Shown here piece by piece: positions 1 to 9,888 of a DNA stretch of 64,000 nt. The position numbers and the translations under genes are program-made. The stretch is from assembly GCF_000687475.1 (NCBI RefSeq), contig NC_057321.1, positions 2,666,001 to 2,730,000 on the forward strand. The letters are read 5' to 3'. The notes beneath the pieces were generated by a model, which was given only the letters and a program-made list of their open reading frames with translations, did no database searches and was not told the origin of the DNA. This DNA is from Ustilaginoidea virens (taxonomy: Eukaryota; Ascomycota; Sordariomycetes; Hypocreales; Clavicipitaceae). The number at the start of each line of letters is the position of its first letter. Positions within the stretch are counted from its first letter, which is position 1.

Positions 1-340
1 ACCTACTAGGGATAGAAAAAGAGGTATCTTTATATATATATATATCTATAAAAAGTGACTTCTTTAACTTCTTTTACTAGGTACCCCTACTATAGAACCT
101 AAGAAATAGTAGAGAAAGTACTTTCCTATACTATTTTCTATATAAAGTGACTTCTTTAGTACTATTACTAGGTACCCTTACGTAAGAACCTAATAAAACA
201 GTAGAGAAAGTACTTCTCCTTATATTTTATAAGGAAAGCAACTTCTTTAATTTCTTTTACTAGGTACCCCTACCTAAGAACCTAGTAAAATATCAGAGAA
301 AGTACTTCTCCATATAGTTTTCTATATAAAGTGACCTGAC
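1..340. repeat. 92-bp tandem repeat array
   Basis: Three near-complete copies of an AT-rich unit start at 53, 145 and 237, exactly 92 bp apart, and a fourth copy begins at 329 but breaks off after about 9 bp. Each unit carries AAGTGACTTCTTTA, then TTACTAGGTACCC, then AGAGAAAGTACTT. Copies differ by scattered substitutions. The array may continue to the left of the window. No coding potential. It could be a minisatellite or the end of a degenerate repeat family. Confidence 0.85.
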
Positions 341-2843
341 CCACTACTCCCTAATAAACCAATTATATTAAGAGTATAGCCCACAGCAATGGTCAGGTCA
401 GTTAAGTTATTATGGGGGGGTCGGATGATAAGGGGGGGACATAGGTCGGTTGACCTGTACCCTCCCTCGCATGGAGACGTGGCGAGTCTGCGGAAAGACG
501 CTCATCTCGCCACTGATATCTGATATGCTCCATGGCGATGCAGTGCCGAGTCCAAGGGAGGGGGGGCGGTCCTAGTTCCAACCAGCCCGCCCGGCGTCCG
601 ATGGGAGCGACCTCACTGCAGCTCTTGCCCTCGGGGAACAAGGATGCATGTGGTTACTTTAAGAAGGGCCCTCGCCCTAGCACGTTTCATGTCTTTGCTC
701 TTCTCCCACGCGACACGACACGGCCGGCGTGCATTCGCGGCTCCTCGGCTCCGTTTTTTCACGGGTGCGGTTGTGACGAGCAGAAGCAAATGACGGCCTG
801 GTTGCTGCAAGACTCGGCCAGACTTTGCAAAGCTGCGGCAGGGACTGAGCTTCCCTGCCGACTGGACTTTGACACGCCCAAGCTGTTTTCTCGGCGCGAT
901 TGCTCGAGTCTGTCTGTCTGTGGCCTGGAGCGGGTGGGTGATTGATTACTGTTGATGCACGACACTAAACGTTCCGCTTTGCCCCCGTTAGCCCGAGGCG
1001 ACTGATGCCCATGGCATGGCCCCAACAATCTAGGTCTAGGAGAGCAGGTGTTTTCCAAATGCGGTCAAGACGAGGCGCCCCGTCTCTCGATTGCCAAGAC
1101 GGGCGGGCGCCGAACTGCGCAAGGGCAAGGCCCAAGTCAACCGCGTGGTTCGTCCGCCTGAGATCCGGGGGGGGACGGGATCGCGCCACCCGCGTGGGCT
1201 TCTGCATCAAACGCGCGTTGAGCGGCCGGGCATGTCGCGACGGCAAGGGGCGCCGGGGCTTTTGCCCTTTGGCGAGTGCTGGATTGCTGCCTGCTGGCTT
1301 GCCGCTTGCTGATAGGCAGGTGCCGTTAGCGGTCATGGACGGGGCGGGAGGATGGGGTGAGCCTCGAGGTCTGCTGGTTGGGTTGAGTTGGTCAAAGGCT
1401 GTGGCCAGAGGAGTCGTGTAGTGGGATGATGGTGATGACGGTGATGATGGTGCTGAGCCTCTGACGGCGACGTGGTTCCATATGTCAGCCCTCTGCGCCC
1501 AGGCCTCCATCGATGGACGACCTGACCTTGACCTGCACGACCGACCCCCCCTCCCCCCCCCCCCTGCTGCCAGCCAGTCTCCCCAGCCGTTTAGGCAGCC
1601 GTCAATTTAGTTAGCGACCAGACGGCTGCCGTTGAGCACACAGTGCAGTGCAACTGCAGCTACAGCCAGCCTGGCGGGAGCTGACAGCTGCGGGGCCTGG
1701 CCTGCGGCTCCTAAAACGAACCAGACCAACCTCGACCAAGACAAAACATGAGTTTGAAACTTTCAGCTCCTGGTTCGTCCAGGTGCGGAGCGACAAGACG
1801 GTTTCAGACTCGGTCGCTTCATGTTGCATTTACTCTCAGCTCAGCTCGGCTCTGTCCCGACCTGAAGGCGCCAGGCCGCAGGTCCAGCCCCACGGAAATG
1901 GTCTGGTTCGTGTCACATTGTGCTTTCAAAATGTCAACTCAATGTTTAATGTTGCTTTCCGTCGGACAGCCAGACAGCTGACAGCGAGCCCTTGGCCGAC
2001 CAACCAGGCGAGCTTCTCCAATCCGTGCTCGCCAGTGCCCAGTCCTGCTTGCAGACCCCCACGTCGTGCTGCCTTCCGCATCCGCCGCATCACGCATCAG
2101 CAACCAGCACCATGCCACCACCATCCATGAGACCCAGCCAAGCCAGGATCAGGAAAAGGATTGATGGCAGCTAGGAGGCAGCACCCCGCGGAAATTCGCC
2201 GACCTGCAAACAAAGGATCAATGTAACACAGACCCACCACGCCCTCGCCCACGCCCTCGCCCACGCCCTCGCCCACGCCCTCGCCCACGCCCAGAGCCGC
2301 CTGCTTCTGATATGCCCATGGCAGACTCGACCGCGCGGCAAAGACGGGGGGTGCAAAGGGGTGCCCAAACATCACGGCTGTGACGTTTCCGCAAGTGTGG
2401 ACCAGCAGCGTTTCCGCAGCCCTTCGCCCAAGCCATCGGATCAAAACGGACCAGCATCTTTGCACAACCCCACCAATTCCTTCGTGGTGATGCCTAGTAC
2501 CTACGGAGTACTGACAAGCAAGTGCAGAGTACAGAGTAAGCAAGCATGGGAGCGAGCCGCGGCTGGCTCGGCCAGTCTGACCCCTTTGGCACCAGACCCC
2601 AGTTCTGGCCGACTCCTCTCGTCTCGCGTCACCCCCATCCCATGAATGAAGCACGGACTCGACAGCTTCACCTCTGAACGTGCCGTCTGCTGACCATTCA
2701 AGTCGGCCTCGGGAGCTGGGAGCTGGGAGCCGTTTCCATCTTTTCCATTTCTCGTTCCAGAAAAACCAACCCCGCAACACAAACAAAATCAACCGCGTCT
2801 AACCTCCAGCGCCCATCTCCAGCGCCCATCTCCAGCGTGGACA
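341..2843. other. Intergenic, no supported gene
   Basis: About 2.5 kb upstream of the permease. The open frames here are short, overlap on both strands, and resemble no protein family I know. The stretch has C-rich homopolymers near 1548-1564 and a 12-mer microsatellite at 2236-2291. The last few hundred bases before 2844 should hold the permease promoter and leader. A TACGGAGTA motif lies at 2502-2510. Confidence 0.6.
2236..2291. repeat. 12-mer minisatellite (CCACGCCCTCGC)n
   Basis: About 4.5 perfect copies of the 12-bp unit CCACGCCCTCGC. On the opposite strand it reads as an Ala/Trp/Arg/Gly repeat in overlapping frames, but no real gene surrounds it. Confidence 0.9.
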
Positions 2844-4910
2844 ATGCCCAAAGATGACCATGGCCCGTTGGCCAACGAGGAAAAGGCGCATTCGCAGCCT
2901 ACCCTCCAAAGCTCCAGCCATGTCATGTCCAAGCAAGTCGTCTCCTGCGAACCCCATCCCGACCGGATGACCCGAAACGGGCTCAACATCGAGTCGTTCA
3001 AAAAGGCCCATTACGGCAAGGGGCTCGTCGAGCTCGAGAGACCCATGCGGGCGCGCCATCTCAACATGATCGCCATCGGGGGCTCCATTGGCGCTGGCTT
3101 CTTTGTTGGATCCGGCAATGCGCTTGCCAAAGGCGTAAGTCTACCCGATTCCGCCCGGAGCCCCGGCGGCTTCGTCGATTAATCTTTGCAGGGACCCGGC
3201 TCGCTGTTTGTGGATTTCCTCATCATCGGCATCATGATGTTCAATGTCGGTACGTAAACGGCTCCTTGCTCTTCGAAACCCTGCTCACCAAGCGCAGTGC
3301 ACGCCCTGGGCGAGCTGGCCGTCCTGTTCCCCGTGTCAGGTGGCTTCTACACGTATTCGGCTCGCTTCATCGATCCATCCTGGGGATTCGCCATGGGCTG
3401 GAACTATGTTCTGCAGTGGGCCTCGGTTCTCCCCCTCGAGCTTACCGTCTGCGGCATCACCATCCAGTACTGGAACCCCGACATTTCCGTCGGCGTCTGG
3501 ATCGCCGTCTTCATCGCCGTCATCATCATCATCAATATTTTCGGGGCCCTGGGCTATGCGGAAGAGGAATTCTGGGCATCGGCCTTTAAGCTCATCGCCA
3601 TTGTGATATTCATGATCATCGCCCTCGTGCTAGTGTGCGGCGGCGGTCCCAAAGGCTACAGATACGACCATTACTGGGGTGCGCGATATTGGCATGACCC
3701 TGGAGCGTTCAAGAATGGATTCAAGGGCTTTTGCGCCGTCTTCGTTACCGCGGCCTTCTCCTTCTCCGGCACCGAACTAGTCGGTCTTGCTGCGGCAGAG
3801 TCTCGCAATCCCGCCAAGTCCATGCCCTCTGCTATAAAGCAGGTCTTTTGGCGCATCACCCTCTTTTACATCCTGGGCTTGTTCTTCGTCGGCCTTCTCA
3901 TCGATGACAGAGATGACAGACTCTTGCAAACCGGCTCGTACAACAACGACCCCAAGGCGTCGCCCTTTGTGCTTGTTGGGCAATACGCCGGCCTCAAGGG
4001 GTTTGACCACTTTATGAACTTTACCATCTTGGTCTCTGTCCTGTCCATTGGTGTGTCTGGTATTTACGGAGGCTCCAGGACCCTCACCGCGCTTGCCCAG
4101 CAGGGCTATGCGCCCAAGATTTTCACCTACATTGACAAGTCGGGCCGGCCGCTATTCTCGGTCCTTGCGCTCATTCTGTTTGGCTGCATCGCCTTTGTCA
4201 GCTTGAGCGCCTCTGGGCCCGTCGTGTTTTCGTGGTTGCAGGCCATTTCTGGTCTTGCCGTCTTGTTCACCTGGGGATCGGTGTGTCTGGCTCACATCCG
4301 CTTCCGCAAGGCGTGGGCTTACCACGGGCATACCCTTGACGAGATTCCCTTTCGAGCTGCCGGTGGAGTTTGGGGCTCGTGGCTGGGTCTCTTTCTTTGC
4401 GTGCTTGTTCTCATGGCTCAGGTGAGTTTTTTTGGCCTTTTAACATGAAATTGTTTTTACTTTGCCTTTCCTCTTCCTCTTCTTTTTGCCTTAATTTTTC
4501 TTCCTCTTTCTTTTCTCTTTCTTCTTTTTTTTTTTCCTTCTTGTTTGGAAACCCCAAAAATCAAAAAAAAAAAAAATTAAAAAAAAGAAGAGAATCATTG
4601 TCGCTCCCCAAGCTACTCTGGCACCATCACTGCTAACCCATCCATCGAGTTCTACTCCGCCATTACTGTGCTCCCCCCGAATACTGGCTTGGCCACCGCC
4701 GAGAGCTTCTTCCAGCAGTATCTTGCCGCTCCCGTCATTCTCTGCTTCTGGGTCGTCGGATACATCTGGAAACGCCAGGGATGGGTACGGACCTCCCAGA
4801 TGGACGTCGACACTGGCCGTCGCGAGGTCGACTGGGACGAGATCAAGGCATACAGAGCCAGGGTCGCCGCATACCCTGCTTGGAGACGTATCCTCCACGA
4901 GTTTTGCTAA
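2844..4910 (+). CDS. General amino acid permease (YAT/APC family)
   Basis: Plasma-membrane proton-coupled amino acid uptake transporter of the fungal YAT family (APC superfamily). Exons 2844-3134, 3192-3249, 3298-4421 and 4650-4910 give 577 residues, the usual size. The hydrophilic N-terminus of about 70 residues is followed by the family hallmark around IGGSIGAGFFVGSG in TM1, then GFYTYSARFIDPSWGFAMGW, FSFSGTELVGLAAAES and VSGIYGGSRTLTALA. The C-terminus ends HEFC, close to the aromatic tail typical of Gap1-like permeases. All three introns are GT-AG and keep frame. Intron 3 is unusually long (228 nt), with a T-rich run followed by an A-rich run. The specific substrate cannot be read from sequence. 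Confidence 0.93.
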
Positions 4911-5326
4911 GTTGCATGCCAAAGTCTGCCGCGCTGCGGGCCTGGGGGGCCCGGAACTGCGGTTCTTGTTTTTTTTTTTTTTTTCTTGGTGCTTTACTTT
5001 TTGCCGTCAGTGGCTCGCATGTACGCGTGTAAATCAAGTGTTGAGAACTCTGTGATGCTGACGTACGGGATTCAGAAAAGCGTTGCGCCAGGTGATGGGC
5101 GAAAATTTTTTTTGTACTTGCAGCAAAGAGCCAGCTACCCTTGGAAGAGAGCACCTGTTTTAAATATACCCAAGTCGGGTTTCTTTATTTTCTCAACAGC
5201 TTGCCAAGTCGGGTAAATGGCGCGTGTCCTTGGTAAAATCATGCTGCGCTGCCATGACTGCCCCAGTGATGGTCTGCATCACACACCCAGTCACGACTCT
5301 CAGCTGGCCAGCAACGTTCCCCAGGC

Positions 5327-5941
5327 TCAGGCCGAATCAGGCACCCTCTCCTCTGCGGTGGGATAATCGGCCGACGCCTTGCCCCGACCGCGACCTACAT
5401 CGAGCTTCCGCGACCCAATCGAGTCCTCCATCGACATGCCAACGTCCCTTTCCCGCCCCCCGTGGAGCTCCCGGCTGGTCATGCCCTGGCCAGGGTGCCC
5501 CAGACCCCGGTGGACATCCGCCGACGTGGCCCCCGGGAAGAAATTCTCCCCGCCGACGGGCACGTCGTGGCTTGCGTCGAAATCCCGGACGGGAAACTCC
5601 CCAACGGGCTGGGGCAGAAAGGTGGAATCCTTGGGCGCCGTGCCGGGAGGGTGCGTTTCGGCGTGGAACACGGGGGCGCGGCTGTCGGCCTGGCCAGCCG
5701 GTGCGAGGTCCTGCGCGGGGATCAGTCTGGGAAATGGGAAATGGGGGGATTCCTTCTCACGCCCTTGGGGGGAGGTTGTGCTGGCGGGACGTTGGCTGTG
5801 GGATCTCGGTGGGGGTTCATGGCCGCTTGGCGTTTTGGACGTGGCAGTGGCAAGGTTACGCTGGGCGTGGGCGATGTGGATTCGATCCAGACGCTGGTTG
5901 AAGGCGTTTGAAGCGGTTTGCTTTGTTTGCGGTTCGGGTCG
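5327..5941 (-). CDS. Conserved fungal protein, probably mitochondrial (5' end open)
   Basis: One minus-strand frame stays open from 5941 to a stop at 5327 (about 204 codons) but has no ATG at its upstream end; an in-frame TGA lies at 5942-5944, so a short 5' exon is probably missing from this model. The C-terminal part holds a block I associate with a conserved ascomycete protein of unknown function: FPVRDFDASHDVPVGGENFF, then PGATSADVHRGLGHPGQGMT. The N-terminal part (FNQRLDRIHIAHAQRNLATA) is rich in Arg, Ala and Gln and poor in acids, like a mitochondrial presequence. It lies convergent with the permease and divergent from HET-C. No function is known to me. Coordinates of the start are uncertain; the 3' half is firm. 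Confidence 0.65.
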   Translation of the reverse strand, partial: RPEPQTKQTASNAFNQRLDRIHIAHAQRNLATATSKTPSGHEPPPRSHSQRPASTTSPQGREKESPHFPFPRLIPAQDLAPAGQADSRAPVFHAETHPPGTAPKDSTFLPQPVGEFPVRDFDASHDVPVGGENFFPGATSADVHRGLGHPGQGMTSRELHGGRERDVGMSMEDSIGSRKLDVGRGRGKASADYPTAEERVPDSA

Positions 5942-6397
5942 TCATGGTATTTATTTTGTCTGCTTTGTCGGGTGGGATGGCCTCAATGATGTCTGCATGA
6001 CGCGACAGTGGGCATGGGCATGGGGTAATGGGGCCGCTGCCAAAAGCCAAACGCTCCACAATGCTGGCGGCAGGACCCATTGGCGCTATGCTGCATGCGG
6101 CTAGGGCCAGTCTCCAGAGACGTCTACGGCCAGTGACGTCGAGATACAAGTGCCGGCCCATGGAGCGTCTGCCCCGGCCGCCCCGCCCCCATGTCCCCCC
6201 CAGGTCTCTCGGTCAATGCGTTGTTGATTGTCACGGGAACAGGGAATGGCTCCAAAATTTATCGGGCTAAAATCCAAAACATGCCAACGTGCAAACATCC
6301 AACCTTTCAACCCCCAACATCAACAAGGCTCAAACCAACTCGCCGCCCTGCTCCTGAAACACCCCCCCCCCCCCCTCCTCGCCTGCCCGCCACCAAG
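5942..6397. other. Divergent promoter region
   Basis: About 450 bp between the divergent conserved protein and HET-C. It probably holds both promoters and the missing first exon of the minus-strand gene. A C-rich run (6362-6375) lies just upstream of the HET-C start codon. No gene of its own is supported. Confidence 0.5.
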
Positions 6398-8440
6398 ATG
6401 GCCGGCTCGGCGCGTTTCCTATGCATCCTGCTCGTCCTGCTCGCCGTGGCCGGCACCGTCTCTGCTTTTGGAGCCGGCCAAGTCCCCGCCGACAGCGAGT
6501 TCAAGGAGTTCGTCTGGCGCCACGGCGACATTGCAGAGGTGCTGCGCTTCCTCCCCTTCAGCTTCGTCACGCGCGAGAGCTTCACCAAGCTGCAGCGACG
6601 GCAGATCTACTTTGGCAACTGGCTGCGCGACTTTTCGCAAGTCGTCGACACCACCTGCCTGGAAAACATGCCCGAGCCGATCCTGCGCGCCATCGTGTCC
6701 GTCCTGGCCATGATGGAGTTTGGCTTCGCGACGGACGAGTTCGACGTCACGCGCGACCGGCTGGGGTGCTACTCGCACGTCGAGCACATTGACAACCCGC
6801 GCGGGTACGCCGACAATGCCAAGCAGATTGACGAGCGGCTGCGGGGGCCCGTCGACCCCCGCGAGCTGCAGCTGGACCGGAGGACGGGCATGAAGAACTA
6901 CATTGCCAACTCGGGCCACGGCTGGGACACGTCGGCCGACTACATCCGCCGCCAGCTGGGCAAGTGCATCGAGCTGGGCCGCCGGGGCCGCCGGGGCCAC
7001 CACGGCGCCCAGAAGGAGTCGTTCATCCACCTCGGCGCCGCGCTGCACACGCTCGAGGACTTTGCCGCCCACAGCAACTTTGTCGAGCTGTGCCTGCACG
7101 AGCTGGGCGAGCGGGACGTCTTTGCGTACGTCGGCGACCGCTGCAGGGTCCGCACGCCGCGCTCGCACTTTCGGAGGGGGCGGCTGGTCGCCCCCCTGGT
7201 GACGGGCACGTTTGGCATGCTGGACATTTTCCACAGCCTGCTCGGCGAGGCCGACGACATGGCCATTCTGCAGTCGAGGGGCACGCTGGGCGACCTGGAG
7301 GAGAAGCTCGGGTACGGCAGCGTCGCCTTTGACCAGCTGTTCCAGGCCATCAAGTCGGCCATTGCGGCGGTGCAGAAGTTTTCGTCGCAGAACACGGCGC
7401 TGCTGGAGCAGCTCGAGGTGGTGGACATGATTTTACAGCAGGCCAAGGACGACGGCGGCTCCCCCTCGACGCCCGAGGGCGACGACGCCGCGGCCGAGAC
7501 GGGAGGTGTCGGCGGCGGCGGCGGCAAAGTCGTCAACGCCAGCATCCTCTGGCAGGCCATCGAGCCCGTCTTTTACATCCACGACCGCATCAAGAAGTGG
7601 CTCACCGAGGACGCCGAGACCAACGACCCGTCCGACCCCGGCAACACGAGCACGCAGCTGGGCGAAACCACCAACCAGTTTGTCTTCCAGCTGGTCGGCT
7701 ACATCATCGAGTCGTCGGTCAAGGAGCTCCGCAACGCGCTCAAAGCCGCCAAAGTCCGAGTCGACCAGGAGGCCGCGCAGTCGGAATCCGCGGCCGTCTA
7801 CGAAGACGGGTCCAAGGCCTCGGACCCCAGCCACTCGGACCTGTCAAAGGACCACTTCAGCAACGTGCTCAACCCGCCGGCCGGGCTCGTCGCCACCGTC
7901 ACCACCAACTGGACCACGCAGCAGGTCGTGCGGTGCTGGGACGACGAGAGCGTCAGCGCCCACGACACCATCGAGCGCGTCCTGGCTATCCTGCACCACC
8001 CGGCCTTCCCGCGGCCACGGTCGGACATCCAGAAGTACATGTTTGGCGCGGTGCGCGAGTGGTGGGGCGACCTGCCGGACGGGGACAAGGACGCGCTGCG
8101 GCGGAAGCTCGCCAGGGAGAGCGTGCGGGAGCGAGGCCACGAGGACCACGGCATCACGGTGCAGGACGTGCGGGGGAAGAGGAAGGGTCCGGGGGAGTTT
8201 CCGGGGTCGAGGATGGACGTGCGGCCGCCGAGGAGGAAGCGGACGTCTCTTTTGAAGTGGGCGGTCGGCGGGGCGGCGAGGGATCTGGCCTGGGTGGCGC
8301 GTCCGGTGGTGAGGTGCGTGGCCGTGCCGGGGGGGATGCTGGTCGATGCCGTGTGGCGAGTCGGGGGGGTCGTGCTGCGGACGCCGGGCCGGGTGCGCCG
8401 CCTGGCTGGTCGGTGGTGGCCGTTTCCGAAGCGCAACTAG
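6398..8440 (+). CDS. het-c: HET-C family heterokaryon incompatibility protein
   Basis: Single-exon, 680 residues. The start at 6398 (CACCAAGATGG) is preferred over upstream in-frame codons because it opens a clear signal peptide (residues about 1-21, LCILLVLLAVAGTVSA). The HET-C domain follows at once: FGAGQVPADSEF, WRHGDIAEVL, QIYFGNWLRDFSQ, LGCYSHVEHIDNPRGYADN and MKNYIANSGHGW. In Neurospora and Podospora HET-C proteins this region defines allele specificity in vegetative incompatibility. The Gly-rich C-terminal tail of Neurospora HET-C (much longer, over 900 residues) is missing; here the protein ends in an Arg-rich tail with hydrophobic patches (about residues 610-680). It may be the orthologue or a HET-C-domain paralogue. 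Confidence 0.88.
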   Translation: MAGSARFLCILLVLLAVAGTVSAFGAGQVPADSEFKEFVWRHGDIAEVLRFLPFSFVTRESFTKLQRRQIYFGNWLRDFSQVVDTTCLENMPEPILRAIVSVLAMMEFGFATDEFDVTRDRLGCYSHVEHIDNPRGYADNAKQIDERLRGPVDPRELQLDRRTGMKNYIANSGHGWDTSADYIRRQLGKCIELGRRGRRGHHGAQKESFIHLGAALHTLEDFAAHSNFVELCLHELGERDVFAYVGDRCRVRTPRSHFRRGRLVAPLVTGTFGMLDIFHSLLGEADDMAILQSRGTLGDLEEKLGYGSVAFDQLFQAIKSAIAAVQKFSSQNTALLEQLEVVDMILQQAKDDGGSPSTPEGDDAAAETGGVGGGGGKVVNASILWQAIEPVFYIHDRIKKWLTEDAETNDPSDPGNTSTQLGETTNQFVFQLVGYIIESSVKELRNALKAAKVRVDQEAAQSESAAVYEDGSKASDPSHSDLSKDHFSNVLNPPAGLVATVTTNWTTQQVVRCWDDESVSAHDTIERVLAILHHPAFPRPRSDIQKYMFGAVREWWGDLPDGDKDALRRKLARESVRERGHEDHGITVQDVRGKRKGPGEFPGSRMDVRPPRRKRTSLLKWAVGGAARDLAWVARPVVRCVAVPGGMLVDAVWRVGGVVLRTPGRVRRLAGRWWPFPKRN

Positions 8441-8804
8441 AGGCGTAGTCGTGTGCAGCGTTTTGGATAGATGGATGCATGGATGCATGGTAGAATTGGG
8501 CTGGGATAGACGCACGATAGAATCTGGGGGCTGGCTTCCCGCGAGGGCGCTTTGCTTGCGGCTGGGCTGCCGTCTGGCGACGCGTTGGAGGTTACACCAA
8601 TCAGGAGTACTCTCCGGAGTCCGGAGCCCGGGGTCCGTAGTCGGAGGCAAATCACCGCCCCCGGCAGTGCCGGCACTTTGCGCTTCCCCACTTTCCACTG
8701 ACGCCACCGCCCGCTATCGGCCCAAGGCAGAGGCGATTGCATCTCGCAAGTTTTCAGTCCTTTTCGTCCTCGCCTCGCCCTTTGTTCTCTTTTCCTCTCG
8801 TCCA

Positions 8805-8805
<1 letters not shown>

Positions 8806-8837
<32 letters not shown>
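8806..8837. repeat. (TCG)n trinucleotide repeat in 5' leader
   Basis: About ten TCG/GTC copies lie just upstream of the aldolase start at 8860, probably within its 5' untranslated leader. Confidence 0.9.
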
Positions 8838-8859
8838 CACCACCACCTCCGCCGCCGTG

Positions 8860-9888
8860 ATGCCCCAGCCCTTCCCCCACGTCCCACCCCCCGGCGTCTG
8901 GGTCCCCGCCGTCACCTGCTTCACCCCCGACGACGAGCTCGACCTGGCCGCCCAGACCAAGTACTTTGCCCACCTCAGCCGCTCCCGGCTGGCCGGCCTC
9001 GTCATCGGCGGCACCAACTCGGAAGCCATGCTCCTGACGCGCCGCGAGCGCGCGCAGCTCGTCGCTGCCGCCCGCGCCGCCGCCGGCCCCGCGCTGCCCA
9101 TCATGGCCGGCGTCGGCGCCCACTCCACCAAGCAGACGCTGCTGCTGGCCCGCGACGCCGCCGCCGCCGGCGCCAACTACCTGCTGGTCCTGCCGCCCGC
9201 GTACCCCGGCCGCGCGGCCACCACGCCGGCCGTCGTGCAGCGCTTCTACGCCCACCTGGCATCCCGGGCGCCGCTCCCCGTCGTCATCTACAACTTCCCG
9301 GGGGTCTGCAACGGCGTCGACCTCGACTCGGACGCCATCACGGAGATTGTGCGCCGCAGCGCCGCCGCCTCCCCGGCCGGCGTGTCCAACGTCGTCGGCG
9401 TCAAGCTGACCTGCGGGTCCGTCGGCAAGATCACCCGCCTGGCCGCGCAGCACCGCCCGGGCGACTTCGCCGTCTTCGGCGGCCAGGCCGACTTCCTGGT
9501 CGGGGGGCTGGCCGCCGGCAGCGCGGGCTGCGTCGCCGCCTTTGCCAACGTGTTCCCGCGGCTGACGGCGGAGATATACCGCCTGTGGGGGGAGGGCCGG
9601 GCCGACGAGGCCTTGCGGCTGCAGCGCGTGGCGGCGCTGGCCGAGCGCCCGTGCAAGGCGGGCCTGGCGAGCACAAAGTACGCCGTGGCGGTGTACTCGG
9701 CGGCGCTGGCGGGCATAGAGCGCGCCGAGGAGCTGTTTCGCCCGCGCCACCCGTACGACGAGGCGGGCGACGCGGCCAAGGCGGCGGTAAGGGAGCTCAT
9801 GGCCGAGGCGGCGAGGCTGGAGGAGGAGCTGCAGGGGCTGGGGGGGTCGAGTTCTGCTGCGTTAGGGGGAGGGGAGGGGCGAGATTGA
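8860..9888 (+). CDS. DapA-family class I aldolase / lyase
   Basis: 342-residue TIM-barrel enzyme of the dihydrodipicolinate synthase/N-acetylneuraminate lyase family. The start at 8860 gives the expected N-terminus (PGVWVPAVTCFTPDDELDL). The pyruvate-binding loop reads GGTNSEAMLLT, the catalytic tyrosine is Y144 in VIYNFPG and the Schiff-base lysine is K182 in VVGVKLTCGS. Fungi make lysine by the alpha-aminoadipate route, so true DHDPS activity is unlikely. Fungal members include L-threo-3-deoxyhexulosonate aldolase of galacturonate breakdown and 4-hydroxy-2-oxoglutarate aldolase; sequence alone does not choose between them. It follows HET-C by 419 bp in the same direction. Confidence 0.88.
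   Translation: MPQPFPHVPPPGVWVPAVTCFTPDDELDLAAQTKYFAHLSRSRLAGLVIGGTNSEAMLLTRRERAQLVAAARAAAGPALPIMAGVGAHSTKQTLLLARDAAAAGANYLLVLPPAYPGRAATTPAVVQRFYAHLASRAPLPVVIYNFPGVCNGVDLDSDAITEIVRRSAAASPAGVSNVVGVKLTCGSVGKITRLAAQHRPGDFAVFGGQADFLVGGLAAGSAGCVAAFANVFPRLTAEIYRLWGEGRADEALRLQRVAALAERPCKAGLASTKYAVAVYSAALAGIERAEELFRPRHPYDEAGDAAKAAVRELMAEAARLEEELQGLGGSSSAALGGGEGRD

Noticed and set aside
2236..2457. Repeat-encoded Arg/Gly or Ala/Trp protein on the minus strand
   Set aside because: The frames exist only because of the 12-mer minisatellite and have no conserved flanks.
7433..7834. Long antisense frames inside HET-C and other GC-rich genes
   Set aside because: They mirror third-position GC of the true genes and contain no domains.
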